Assembly (NCBI RefSeq): GCF_038002965.1
Contig: NZ_JBBOOE010000001.1
Location: 384,501-448,500 of the forward strand
DNA: 64,000 nucleotides
Reading direction: 5' to 3'
From: Robertmurraya sp. FSL R5-0851
GTDB taxonomy: Bacteria > Bacillota > Bacilli > Bacillales > Cytobacillaceae
Positions within the stretch are counted from its first letter, which is position 1. Each line of letters begins with the position of its first letter. Under the pieces are notes generated by a model. The model made no database searches. It was not told the DNA's origin and was given only the letters and a program-made list of their open reading frames with translations. Shown here in pieces: positions 54,212 to 62,792 of the stretch. The translations under genes and the position numbers were made by a program.

Positions 54212-55495
54212 TTGCGAGTTAGAATTATAGAACCAACCATTGCGAAAGACAAAAAGAAAAGAGTATGTGCTTATGCTAGGGTGTCAACTGATCATGAAAA
54301 GCAAGGTGAGTCTTTAGAAAACCAAATTAATTATTATGAAAGATTGATTGGAACAAACCCGGAGTTTGAATTTGTGGGAGTGTTTGCAGATCGCGGTATA
54401 AGCGGGACTACTGACAAACGCCCAGAATTCAAAAAAATGATAGAACTCGCAAAGCAAGGTGGGATTGATTTAATTATCACAAAATCCATTTCAAGATTTG
54501 CACGAAACACAACAGTTGTGCTCAAAAGGGTTAGGGAACTCAAGGAACTAGGCGTTGAAGTTCGATTCGAAAAAGAGAATATCAACACATTATCAGGGGA
54601 TGGGGAGTTAATGCTTACCGTCCTCTCCTCCTTGGCACAAGAAGAAAGCAAAAATATTAGTGAAAATATTAAATGGAGGATAAGGAAGAAATTTGAACGA
54701 GGGGAGCTGATCATAAACACCAATCGGTTTTTAGGCTACGACAAGAATGAAAATGGCGACTTAGTTATCAATGAAGAGGAAGCAGAAATTGTTAAAAGGA
54801 TATTTGAACATTACTTGGAGGGCAAAGGGGTATTCACGATTGCCAAGGAATTAAACGCAGATGGGATACCAACCGTTGCAGGTGGCAATTGGCAGGAGAG
54901 CACCATTTTGAACATGCTGAAGAATGAAAAATATAAAGGCGATATTATTCTTCAAAAGTATTATACCCCGGACCATCTTAAAAAAGGCACCATCCGAAAC
55001 AACGGTAAACTAGACAGTTATTATATTGAAGGTAACCATCCAGCCATTATTTCAAAAGAGGAATGGGATGCAGTTCAAAAAGAAATGAAATTAAGGGCTG
55101 AGGCAAGAGGAAACGTTGGCGATCAAAGCAAATATCAAAAGCGATATCCTTTGACAGGAATGCTCTATTGCGGGAAGTGCGGATCCAGCTTAAAGCGAAG
55201 GACGTGGAACAGCAAACTACCTTGCAGAAAAATAGTGTGGCAATGCAGCAACTATATAAAAAACGGAAAGAATGCCTGCCCAGGAACGAAAATTGATGAT
55301 GAGGTTGCTGGAAGGCTCGACATAAAAGAGGAAACTGTTGTACAGGAGGTTATAAAGAATGGCAAGAAACATTACCATTATTCCAGCAAGTGCAAACATG
55401 AAGGTAAATCCAGAACAGTTCGAACCCCGGAAAAAGAAAATGGCAGCGTATTGCCGGGTATCGACCGACCAATTAGAACAGTTATCAAGTTATGA
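54212..55495 (+). CDS. Large serine recombinase 1
   Basis: 427 residues, TTG start behind AAAGGAGGG. The resolvase domain has the catalytic Ser in CAYARVSTDHEKQGESLENQ and SISRFARNTTVVLKRVRELKELG. The recombinase domain and a zinc ribbon (LYCGKCGSSLKRR, WQCSNY) follow. It lacks the long C-terminal coiled coil. The last ~45 residues overlap the next gene in another frame (137 bases). Tandem serine recombinases that act together at the end of a prophage are common in Firmicutes. Confidence 0.9.
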   Translation: MRVRIIEPTIAKDKKKRVCAYARVSTDHEKQGESLENQINYYERLIGTNPEFEFVGVFADRGISGTTDKRPEFKKMIELAKQGGIDLIITKSISRFARNTTVVLKRVRELKELGVEVRFEKENINTLSGDGELMLTVLSSLAQEESKNISENIKWRIRKKFERGELIINTNRFLGYDKNENGDLVINEEEAEIVKRIFEHYLEGKGVFTIAKELNADGIPTVAGGNWQESTILNMLKNEKYKGDIILQKYYTPDHLKKGTIRNNGKLDSYYIEGNHPAIISKEEWDAVQKEMKLRAEARGNVGDQSKYQKRYPLTGMLYCGKCGSSLKRRTWNSKLPCRKIVWQCSNYIKNGKNACPGTKIDDEVAGRLDIKEETVVQEVIKNGKKHYHYSSKCKHEGKSRTVRTPEKENGSVLPGIDRPIRTVIKL

Positions 55496-56774
55496 GGCAC
55501 AGGTTGACTATTATACAACTTACATTACTAACCACCCAGATTATGAACTAGCAGGTATATACGCAGATGAAGGAATTTCAGGAACCAATACGAAAAAGCG
55601 TGAACAATTTAATAAAATGATTGAGGATTGTAAGAACCGAAAAATTGACATGATCATTACAAAATCCATATCGCGCTTTGCAAGAAATACGTTGGACTGC
55701 TTGAATTTTGTAAGGCAGCTAAAGGATTTAGGAATTGGCGTTATTTTCGAAAAAGAGAACATAAATACATTAGATGCGAAAGGGGAAGTATTACTAAGTA
55801 TCCTTTCCAGCCTGGCCCAAGATGAGAGTAGGTCCATTTCGGAAAACTCTACCTGGGGAATCAGGCGACGGTTTGAACAGGGGAAGGTTGCCCTTAATCA
55901 TACAAAATTCATGGGTTACGATAAAGATGAAGATGGCAACCTAATCATAAACGAGCCACAAGCCAAGATAGTCAGAAGGATATTTAAAGATTATCTCGAT
56001 GGAAAGGGGCCAAATCGAATCGCTAGAGAGCTTGAAGAAGAGGGGGTTCCAAATTGGAACGGCAAAGCCAAATGGTATGAAGGCAGCATTAGAAAGATGT
56101 TGAGTAATGAAAAATATAAAGGTGATGCCCTTCTTCAAAAGACCTACACCGTTGATTATTTAACTAAGAAGAGGGTGGAAAACACCGGACAAGTTCCACG
56201 TTATTATGTGGAAGATAACCACCCGGCGATTATTGACAAGGATATGTGGGAAGCGGTGCAGCTTGAAATGGAAAGGAAAAAGAAATTTGCAGAAAACCAT
56301 GGATTTAAAAGAATAGACTATGGAACCAGCGATAACCCATTTGCAGGAAAAGTGATATGCGGCGATTGCAGCAGCGCCTTTGGCAGAAAGGTGTGGAACT
56401 CCAATGATGATCGGTTTAGAAGGAAAGTATGGAGATGTAACAAAAAGTATATGGAGAAAGGGAAAAAGGGCTGCACCAATACGCACATTGAAGATAAAGT
56501 ACTCTACCAAATTTTCATTAATGTTTTTAATGCCATTTTAGAAAACAGCGAGTATTTTATTAAAAAGTGGGAAGAGAAGTACACCAGCGAGAGCCAACTC
56601 GAGAAATATAAAGCCAAACAATTTATTGAAATCACAAAAAACGCTACACCCATTACAACATTTGATGCGAATTTATTCTTCAGCCTTGTAGAGAAGATGA
56701 CAATCTACAAAGACGAAAAGGTCATTGTGACTTTGCTCGATGGTACAGAGGTTGAGTGCCAAATTGATAAATAA
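55359..56774 (+). CDS. Large serine recombinase 2
   Basis: 471 residues; ATG 55359 behind ACAGGAGG within the end of recombinase 1. Catalytic Ser in AAYCRVSTDQLEQLSSYEAQ; SISRFARNTLDCLNFVRQL; recombinase domain with FMGYDKDEDGNLIINEPQAKIV; zinc ribbon ICGDCSSAFGRK...WRCNKKY...GCTN; and a short C-terminal helical tail. It is the last prophage gene, so attR should be close behind it. Both proteins are needed in related systems, from memory. Confidence 0.92.
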   Translation: MARNITIIPASANMKVNPEQFEPRKKKMAAYCRVSTDQLEQLSSYEAQVDYYTTYITNHPDYELAGIYADEGISGTNTKKREQFNKMIEDCKNRKIDMIITKSISRFARNTLDCLNFVRQLKDLGIGVIFEKENINTLDAKGEVLLSILSSLAQDESRSISENSTWGIRRRFEQGKVALNHTKFMGYDKDEDGNLIINEPQAKIVRRIFKDYLDGKGPNRIARELEEEGVPNWNGKAKWYEGSIRKMLSNEKYKGDALLQKTYTVDYLTKKRVENTGQVPRYYVEDNHPAIIDKDMWEAVQLEMERKKKFAENHGFKRIDYGTSDNPFAGKVICGDCSSAFGRKVWNSNDDRFRRKVWRCNKKYMEKGKKGCTNTHIEDKVLYQIFINVFNAILENSEYFIKKWEEKYTSESQLEKYKAKQFIEITKNATPITTFDANLFFSLVEKMTIYKDEKVIVTLLDGTEVECQIDK

Positions 56775-56780
56775 GAATAG

Positions 56781-56802
56781 GGCTTGGAAATAGCTCCAAG
56801 CC
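56781..56802 (+). terminator. Hairpin behind recombinase 2
   Basis: GGCTTGGA (56781-56788) pairs with TCCAAGCC (56795-56802). The following T-run is weak (TCAATTGTTT). Confidence 0.55.
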
Positions 56803-56970
56803 TCAATTGTTTCCTCCACTAACGCCCCCGTTACTTTAAGTGCAGTATTTCACATTTTTTTATTAGCCCCCAACTATCAGCATTTTTTCAGCCAGAATAT
56901 ACTGTAGCCGTTACAGGTTGTCTAATTCCTGGATTTACTATTATGACTTCAATTAAAAGGAGGCTTAATA

Positions 56971-57030
56971 ATGGGTACAAGACCTTGTAAAAAACATAAT
57001 TGTAACGATTGTAATGATAATAGTTTTTGA
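56971..57030 (+). CDS. Possible 19-residue Cys-rich peptide
   Basis: ATG 56971 stands seven bases after AAAAGGAGG and encodes MGTRPCKKHNCNDCNDNSF. Three Cys in a basic and polar chain suggest a metal-binding or disulfide-bonded peptide. It is too short to assign. It is preceded by an element similar to that before the CwlC-like gene (TTTATTAGCCC...). The rest of the 358-base gap up to the transposase is the IS1595 left end and AT-rich DNA. Confidence 0.4.
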   Translation: MGTRPCKKHNCNDCNDNSF

Positions 57031-57044
57031 GCATAATTTTATCT

Positions 57045-57052
57045 TTAATTTA
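57045..57052. repeat. Target-site duplication, left side of IS1595-family element
   Basis: TTAATTTA, identical to 58533-58540; 8 bp AT-rich as usual for this family. Confidence 0.85.
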
Positions 57053-57132
57053 GGCTGTTTTCGTATAGATTGTTGCTTTCTTGACCATATTAATAGAATG
57101 TTGATATAATACGGTTCCGGAGGCGTTCAACT

Positions 57133-58137
57133 ATGTGGTTAGACATATATGAAGAGTTCAGCGAACTATCAAAATCAGAACAAATAGCGTTGTTTAACGC
57201 AATGAAGGAAGACTTATTTCCAGATGAACCAGACAAAATTACACAGCTATTGAAATCCATCAGAGAAGCACGTTTTTCCTCTGGTATGGGCTGTGTTCAT
57301 TGCGGAAGCACGTCTGTTAAACGAAACGGGAAATATCGAACAAGACAACGCTATTTATGTAACGATTGTGGTAAGTCTTTCAACGATATGACGAATACTC
57401 CATTTTCAGGCTCTCGTTACCCTGAAAAATGGGTAAAGTACATTGAAATGATGGTCGAAGGCTATACTCTGCCAAAAATCGCTGAACGTTTAAAAATTCA
57501 TATTTCCACTGCATTTTATTGGAGACATAAAATCCTGAACGCATTAGGAACTCAAGGTTTTAATCAATTACAAGGTATCGTTGAGAGTGATGAAACTTTT
57601 TTTCGTGAGTCAATGAAAGGTCGAGAAATTACTCATAGAAAAGCTAAAAAGCGTGGAGAAAAAGACGAAAAGAGAGGGATTTCCAATCTTAAAATCGCTG
57701 TTGTGGTAGCTCAAGACCGAAACGGGAGTGTAATAGCTCGCAAAGCTGGAACAGGGCGAGTGAAAGCCGAAGAAATTGACGCTGTGATTGGTGATTTTAT
57801 TCACCCGTCTGCTTTGCTATGCACAGATACAGCTACTAACTACAAGAAGTTTGCTAAAAATAAGAAACTGCAACACGAAACTGTGAATGAGCGTCAAAAA
57901 CAACGTGTCAAGAAAGGGATTTTTCATATCCAACACGTTAATAACTTTCACCATCGATTAAAAGATTGGATGGAACGGTTCCAAGGCGTGGCGACTAAAT
58001 ATTTGGATAACTACCTCTACTGGTTTCGTTGGCTTCAAATAGGGAAGAACTTAGCATTTGAAAAACAAGTTGAGCAAATGCTTATTTCGGCGTGTCAAAA
58101 ATCGGTTTGTTTAACTGTTGATGACTTGCGTGGTTAG
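57133..58137 (+). CDS. IS1595-family (ISXO2-like) transposase
   Basis: 334 residues. An N-terminal zinc ribbon (CVHCGSTSVKRNGKYRTRQRYLCNDCGKSF) is followed by a helix-turn-helix (GYTLPKIAERLKIHISTAFYWRHKIL) and the DDE-type ISXO2 domain with VESDETFFRES, LCTDTATNYKKF and HHRLKDWMERFQGVATKYLDNYLYW. It is intact. The upstream extended -10 TGATATAAT at ~57103 can drive it. Confidence 0.93.
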   Translation: MWLDIYEEFSELSKSEQIALFNAMKEDLFPDEPDKITQLLKSIREARFSSGMGCVHCGSTSVKRNGKYRTRQRYLCNDCGKSFNDMTNTPFSGSRYPEKWVKYIEMMVEGYTLPKIAERLKIHISTAFYWRHKILNALGTQGFNQLQGIVESDETFFRESMKGREITHRKAKKRGEKDEKRGISNLKIAVVVAQDRNGSVIARKAGTGRVKAEEIDAVIGDFIHPSALLCTDTATNYKKFAKNKKLQHETVNERQKQRVKKGIFHIQHVNNFHHRLKDWMERFQGVATKYLDNYLYWFRWLQIGKNLAFEKQVEQMLISACQKSVCLTVDDLRG

Positions 58138-58419
58138 TTAAATTAAATTCAAGACGAATAAATTCACAACCACCACTACACCGAAGGAAATAAATCCTGC
58201 TAATTTAACTGGATGAGTAAATTTATACTCGTTAAAAGGTGTTACCCTCTTTACAATTTCCCAAAATAAAGTCGTTCCAATTAAAATAATAAGTCCACCA
58301 ACAATGAAAGTGTTCTCCATTGAATTTGCCACTCTAACAATGTGGTCAATGAATAATATCCATAAGTAGCCTAAAAAGGCATTTAGAATGATGGATAAAG
58401 CAAATTCCTTTGTTTTCAA
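58138..58419 (-). CDS. Small membrane protein carried inside the IS1595 element
   Basis: 93 residues with three hydrophobic helices (FALSIILNAFLGYLWILFI, TFIVGGLIILIGTTLFW, KLAGFISFGVVVVVNLFVLNLI). Its stop abuts the transposase stop, and the right inverted repeat is ~100 bases beyond its start, so it is a passenger gene within the element. AAAGGGGGGAAG precedes the ATG on the minus strand. I do not recognise the family; IS1595 elements are known to carry varied passengers. Confidence 0.65.
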   Translation of the reverse strand: MKTKEFALSIILNAFLGYLWILFIDHIVRVANSMENTFIVGGLIILIGTTLFWEIVKRVTPFNEYKFTHPVKLAGFISFGVVVVVNLFVLNLI

Positions 58420-58532
58420 AAGACTTCCCCCCTTTAATAATCTGAATTTAAAGAAATTTTATCATATTTTCTATTTTATGGAAACTGTTAATATATCTCT
58501 TATCAAAAACCACAAAGTTTACGAAAACAGCC

Positions 58533-58540
58533 TTAATTTA
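58533..58540. repeat. Target-site duplication, right side of IS1595-family element
   Basis: TTAATTTA, identical to 57045-57052. Confidence 0.85.
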
Positions 58541-58598
58541 TTAGCCCAAGCATATTAGCACCTTTTTAATATATTATTAATGGAGGTGATGAATTAAG

Positions 58599-59360
58599 AT
58601 GGTTAAACTTTTTATTGATCCTGGACATGGCGGTTCAGACCCTGGAGCTGTAGGAAATGGACTGCAAGAAAAGAATCTTACTTTACAGATAGCTATAACT
58701 CTAAGAGATATCTTATTGAATGAATACGAAGGTGTAACAATCCTAATGAGTAGAACAGGCGATCAAACTGTAAGCTTAAGTGAAAGAACAAATGCCGCAA
58801 ACAATTGGGGAGCAGACTACTACCTTTCCATCCATATTAATGCTGGTGGGGGGACAGGCTTCGAAAGCTATATTTATCCTGGTGTTGGAGCCCCTACAAC
58901 CACATATCGGGATATCATTCATGATGAAATTATTAAGGCAGTAGATTTTGTTGATCGTGGTAAAAAAACAGCTAACTTCCATGTATTACGGGAATCAAGA
59001 ATGCCAGCTATGTTAACGGAAAATGGGTTTATAGATAACCCTAATGACGCTAAAAAATTAAAATCCACAAGTTTCTTAGCGACTATTGCCACAGGACACG
59101 CTAATGGACTAGCTAGGGCATTTAATTTAACGAGAAAACCAACTATTCTGTATAAAGTTCAAATAGGTGCATTTCGTATCAAGTCTAATGCGGACAAACT
59201 TGCTGCAGATGCAAGGTCAAAAGGATTCGATGCTATAGTTTTACTTAGAGATGGTTTATACAAAGTCCAAATTGGAGCTTTCACATCAAAAGAAAATGCA
59301 GAATCTTTAGCAACTAAAGCAAGGAATGCCGGATTTGATGCGATTGTGTATTCAGAATAA
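58599..59360 (+). CDS. N-acetylmuramoyl-L-alanine amidase, CwlC-like (Amidase_3 plus SPOR)
   Basis: 253 residues. The Amidase_3 domain (~1-180) has zinc ligands in FIDPGHGGSDPGAVGNGLQEKN, the catalytic pattern LSERTNAANNWGADYYLSIHINAGGG, and MLTENGFIDNPNDAKKL. Two SPOR repeats follow (YKVQIGAFRIKSNADKLAADAR; YKVQIGAFTSKENAESLATKAR). No signal peptide is visible, as in B. subtilis CwlC, a mother-cell lysis amidase of sporulation. ATG 58599 is behind GGAGGTGATG. It may therefore be a sporulation enzyme, though a phage-derived lysin is not excluded. Confidence 0.88.
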   Translation: MVKLFIDPGHGGSDPGAVGNGLQEKNLTLQIAITLRDILLNEYEGVTILMSRTGDQTVSLSERTNAANNWGADYYLSIHINAGGGTGFESYIYPGVGAPTTTYRDIIHDEIIKAVDFVDRGKKTANFHVLRESRMPAMLTENGFIDNPNDAKKLKSTSFLATIATGHANGLARAFNLTRKPTILYKVQIGAFRIKSNADKLAADARSKGFDAIVLLRDGLYKVQIGAFTSKENAESLATKARNAGFDAIVYSE

Positions 59361-59402
59361 TTAGTTATTCCTCCTAATATTGGTCTTCAAATAGAAAAAT
59401 GA

Positions 59403-59431
59403 GAAAGAGAGATTCACGATGTCTCTCTTTC
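59403..59431 (+). terminator. Terminator of the CwlC-like gene
   Basis: AAAGAGAGA (59404-59412) pairs with TCTCTCTTT (59422-59430). The rest of the 360-base gap to 59720 has no gene but contains two imperfect copies of a CCCTTGTTCA...CCGTTA motif. Confidence 0.75.
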
Positions 59432-59545
59432 TTCCTATTTCAACATACTTCAAAATTTATGTTTGTTTTTATCTTACAAATTTCTGCATCGCAAAAGAAT
59501 TTACCTTCAATAGGAAAAAATAAAGTCCTATAACGGCTATGCTCC

Positions 59546-59622
59546 CTTGTTCAACAAACCTGCACCGTTAGTGAAAAAGCGACTGCCCTTGTTCAGCAAT
59601 CGCACTCCGTTACTTTAAGACC
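59546..59622. repeat. Two copies of a CCCTTGTTCA(a/g)CAA...CCGTTA element
   Basis: Copy one starts near 59546 (CCCTTGTTCAACAAACCTGC then ACCGTTAGT) and copy two near 59586 (CCCTTGTTCAGCAATCGC then CTCCGTTACTTTAAG). A third partial copy (CCGTTACTTTAAG) lies at ~56828, downstream of the recombinases. I recall similar short dispersed elements in Bacillus intergenic DNA. Confidence 0.5.
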
Positions 59623-59720
59623 TTTCACAATCTTCGATATATAATAAGCAAAGCGTGAATTAATTCTTTATGACTTTGAATTAGTTATATATTACAACCT
59701 TACAAGCTGGGATTTATATC

Positions 59721-60035
59721 CTACTTTGCTGTCCAGTCACGATATACGATCAGGGTAATTGCATTTAATATGATGGTAACGATGAGAAGAGCAGCTGCGA
59801 CGAACGCCACAGCACCCATTGTGTCCATAAGAGCAGACCAATCCTCAATCTTTACCAGATGATAGTTATAGAAAATCTGGAAACATAGCGAAATAGCACA
59901 AGCACTGATGCTCAAAATGGAGAGAGCGACCCAATTCCTGTGGTCATGCTTATCATATTGCATGAGATTAACAACAGGCAGTATCCAAGCAATTAGTCCA
60001 AGCGCGAGGCTGCCAATATTAAGCAAACCAATCAT
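59721..60035 (-). CDS. Small integral membrane protein of unknown function
   Basis: 104 residues with three or four hydrophobic segments (MIGLLNIGSLALGLIAWILPVVNLM, WVALSILSISACAISLCFQIFYNY, AVAFVAAALLIVTIILNAITLIVY). I start at ATG 60035 because GGGGGA lies just before it; a longer reading from 60065 has no site. I recall closely similar unnamed proteins in Firmicutes; no function is known. Same direction as the DUF4085-like gene 22 bases upstream. Confidence 0.7.
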   Translation of the reverse strand: MIGLLNIGSLALGLIAWILPVVNLMQYDKHDHRNWVALSILSISACAISLCFQIFYNYHLVKIEDWSALMDTMGAVAFVAAALLIVTIILNAITLIVYRDWTAK

Positions 60036-60057
60036 ATCTGATCCCCCAATGTATAAG

Positions 60058-61254
60058 CTAATCAATTAACGTGCGGAATTTTTCGATAACTGCTTCTTTC
60101 AAAATTTCTTCTTTATAAAAATGACTTGCATAAATGCTTAACATCATTTCATTTTCTTCCGTAATTTCTATTTTCCATAATACGCGATTAATAACGTCTG
60201 CCAATTCTTTAGGATTTGCATACATTGTGTTCCATGCTCGTACTTGTAATTCTAAATCATCACTCAATGCCGCTACTTCGATTTCTTCTGTTGACACAGG
60301 CTTGTTAAGATGCGCATATGGATCTTCATAAACGTCCGTGTAAATAAACTTAATTGGATTGTATTCGCTTAAATCATACGAATAACGTTCATTCCCTACA
60401 GTAACAACCATTTCATTTTGTCCAAATTCAATCGACCCGTTTTCTATGACGAAGGTTTCCGATAATGATTGAATGGCACACTCTAAATGTGGTGTAATGA
60501 ACCAATAACGATTCTCTGAATTTAACTTTGCGATGTAATCAGTAATTGACATATCCTCAAGCTTCTCTTCATCTCTCAATATCGTATATTCCAATGGACG
60601 ATAAAAATACTGGGCATCTAGCTCCTGCATTGCAATTGTCCACTGGCTTACCGGACATTCAAATAATACACGAAACGCAAATCCATCATCGGTTTTCTGT
60701 AACTCATCATAAATAAACCATTGTCCAACTTGGATTGGCTCATCCGTTTCTTCAGATTTAACTCCTTTAAAAATGAAATGGATAAGCGATTTTGAGGAAA
60801 ACCCACCATCTGTATTAACGTAAAGGTGAAGCGTATCCTTTTCTCGTTCAATTCGCTCAATAGTTGAATCATGCAAACTTTCCGCAAAGATATCTTGTAT
60901 AGAAGCTGGCAAGTATGTAACGGCCATCTTCGTATTTTCATGGGCAGCACTTAAAACTTGTTCAAATTCCTTGTCCGCCTCTCTCATCCATTGTAAATAA
61001 TCTTCACGCACTGCTTTTGGTAGTGTAGGTTGGTTTAATGTACCATTTTTCAAATATGGAATGAAGCGGCTAGGTAACACATGTAACAATTCCTCTCGTA
61101 CCTCTTCAATCTCTTCGTTTAAACGAGTATTAAGATCTTCCCCTTCTTCTTTTGCTTCTCTTAATACAATTTCCCACTCGTGATCGGATTCATGGATGGG
61201 AAGAAGACTATATTTTAAAAATTTTTCTTTTGCTTCTTTCGATATATTCCACAT
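60058..61254 (-). CDS. DUF4085-like protein
   Basis: 398 residues, soluble, acidic. MWNISKEAKEKFLKYSLLPIHESDHEWEIVL opens the chain, and IFAESLHDSTIERIEREKDTLHLYVNTDGG near 120-150 contains the LHDs motif that I associate with DUF4085. The C-terminal half (NRYWFITPHLECAIQSLSE...) is not familiar. The start is behind GAGGTGATATT. Function unknown; the family call is tentative. Confidence 0.6.
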   Translation of the reverse strand: MWNISKEAKEKFLKYSLLPIHESDHEWEIVLREAKEEGEDLNTRLNEEIEEVREELLHVLPSRFIPYLKNGTLNQPTLPKAVREDYLQWMREADKEFEQVLSAAHENTKMAVTYLPASIQDIFAESLHDSTIERIEREKDTLHLYVNTDGGFSSKSLIHFIFKGVKSEETDEPIQVGQWFIYDELQKTDDGFAFRVLFECPVSQWTIAMQELDAQYFYRPLEYTILRDEEKLEDMSITDYIAKLNSENRYWFITPHLECAIQSLSETFVIENGSIEFGQNEMVVTVGNERYSYDLSEYNPIKFIYTDVYEDPYAHLNKPVSTEEIEVAALSDDLELQVRAWNTMYANPKELADVINRVLWKIEITEENEMMLSIYASHFYKEEILKEAVIEKFRTLID

Positions 61255-61431
61255 AATATCACCTCGGGAGTAGTTGGTAAAAATAGTATACTATAAATTT
61301 TTAACTAGTGATTCTAGTAAAGTCTTATTCCCTATGTTAGACAGAGCTAACGATGAAGAAACATGATTGTAAATAGTTGGATTTTCTAATAAGCTAAAAC
61401 TAACACTGATTTAGGAAGGGTTTTGTTAGAC

Positions 61432-61676
61432 ATGGAGGGAAAGATTAAGGAGCTTACTCTGTTATTATTATACTTAACATCATGGAAAGAAAATGAACTT
61501 CCAGGACAAATGAGAAGAAGTGGAAGGGATATCCGTTTGATACATTAAATGAATTAACTGATGATGATCTAACACGAGGGAGCATCCGCTCCAAATCTGT
61601 TTACTTAACGTAAGCTGGTATTAAAGAGGCTGAAGGATTAATTAAAAAGTACCTAGGGGAAGTAGAAAAGGATTAG
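61432..61676 (+). pseudogene. Broken DUF6429-like gene
   Basis: The first frame gives MEGKIKELTLLLLYLTSWKE then NELPG and RRS and then leaves the family pattern. One base off, the pattern resumes with WKGYPFDTLNELTDDDLTRGS, IRSKSVYLT, a TAA where relatives have GAA, and AGIKEAEGLIKKYLGEVEKD. So there is one frameshift (near 61515) and one nonsense change (at ~61612). The family is named from memory. It fills most of the ~490-base gap between the DUF4085-like and YcdB-like genes. Confidence 0.65.
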
Positions 61677-61748
61677 AGCAGTTTCGAATTATAATGTATG
61701 TTCGTGCAATAGGATCTTTGATAAAGAACAAATGTGGAGGTGGCAAAA

Positions 61749-62792
61749 TTGAATAGAGAAGAATTAAGAAAACGAGCATTATCATTGGTCTCAATTCCTG
61801 CTGATTTTAAGCCTATCATAGAGGAGTATGCTGAGGGAGAGAATGGTGAAGGAGAGGCAATTTTTTCATGGGCAAACGAAGAAAAAGATAAAGGGATTAC
61901 TATAAATCTCGATTTGGTCGGTAATTTAACAAGTTTATCAATTGACATGGATGATGGTAGGGATCCCAATCCGGTTCCATTAGAAGTAGAGGAAAGAAAA
62001 GAACGAGCGGAGCAATTTTTTCTTAGTCACTATCCTGACGCTTTAAGCGATTTAACCTTTTATGAAATAAAAAAATTGGATCAAGCCTTTCGCTTTAACT
62101 ATGAGCGGATTATCATGAACTTACCGCTTAAGTCTGCTGGTTGTTTTATTGACGTAGACCAAGTGGGGAATATTATTAAATTTTCTTATAAAGTTGCGGG
62201 GCATATACCAGAAATACCAACCATTCTGATTTCAAAAGAAAAACTGATTGAACACGAACAAAATAGACTTGATTTTCAGCAAACAATTACAAATCTTTAT
62301 ACTATTATTCATGATGTAGAAGAAGATGATCTCCGTCTTGTCTATGAACCAGAGCCATCTTTCATGAAATATAGAGCGGATATATTAACTCCGACCTTAA
62401 GCATTATCCATGATGAAGATGTTCCAGAAACTTATGTTCCACTTCCTCCTTCCAATACGACCAAACAAAAAGATTTATCGATAAAAGAGGTCATTGGTAT
62501 TAGGGAGGGAATGGAAATAATTCGGGAAGTCGATATGGGGGGAGAAACGGGAATTGTGTGGCGTGATCGGAACTGGGAGATGAAGGATCAGGATTTATCC
62601 ATAGATGGCTTTTTCAAGAGACATTCAGAGGATACAGTTAAAGCCATCATTTCAAAGAAAACAGGAAAAGTCAGAAGTTTTATGTGGTTCAATGAACGAA
62701 GTGGCGATCTCAAGCTTACTCATGAAGAATGTTTACAAAAGGCTACTGACTTTCTTCAAATGATTCTTCCAGATTATCATAAGTATCACTAG
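61749..62792 (+). pseudogene. YcdB/YcdC-domain protein truncated by an IS
   Basis: 347 codons remain, starting at TTG 61749 behind GTGGAGGTGG. The chain (LNREELRKRALSLVSIPADFKPIIEEYAEG..., AIFSWANEEKDKGITINLDLVGNLTSLSIDMDD) has the repeated peptidase propeptide-like pattern of Bacillus YcdB/YcdC proteins, with a second unit near VKAIISKKTGKVRSFMWF. The final His codon and the stop TAG are the first bases (CACTAG) of the IS4-family copy 2 at 62787, so the natural end is missing and lies beyond the window. Function unknown. Confidence 0.7.

Larger units (their letters stand above)
28201..56774. mobile_element. Prophage, siphovirus-type with HK97-fold head (core region)
   Basis: Genes follow the standard order: repressor/Cro, primase, late regulator, HNH and cos-like region, terminase, portal, protease, capsid, connectors, tail tube, chaperones, tape measure, tail tip, holin, endolysin, recombinases. 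All are intact, so it may be inducible. True ends are unknown: the left end could lie before the AlbA_2 gene or even before the defence genes (14 kb), because serine recombinase sites are short and no direct repeat was found. Confidence 0.85.
57053..58532 (+). mobile_element. IS1595-family insertion sequence with a passenger gene
   Basis: 1480 bp. Ends GGCTGTTTTCGTA (57053-57065) and TACGAAAACAGCC (58520-58532) are perfect 13-bp inverted repeats. It holds the transposase and a convergent membrane-protein gene. It is flanked by an 8-bp target duplication. Confidence 0.92.

Noticed and set aside
54212..55495. Serine recombinase 1 as a frameshifted fragment of recombinase 2
   Set aside because: Each protein has its own full resolvase, recombinase and zinc-ribbon parts with different sequences, so they are two tandem genes that overlap.
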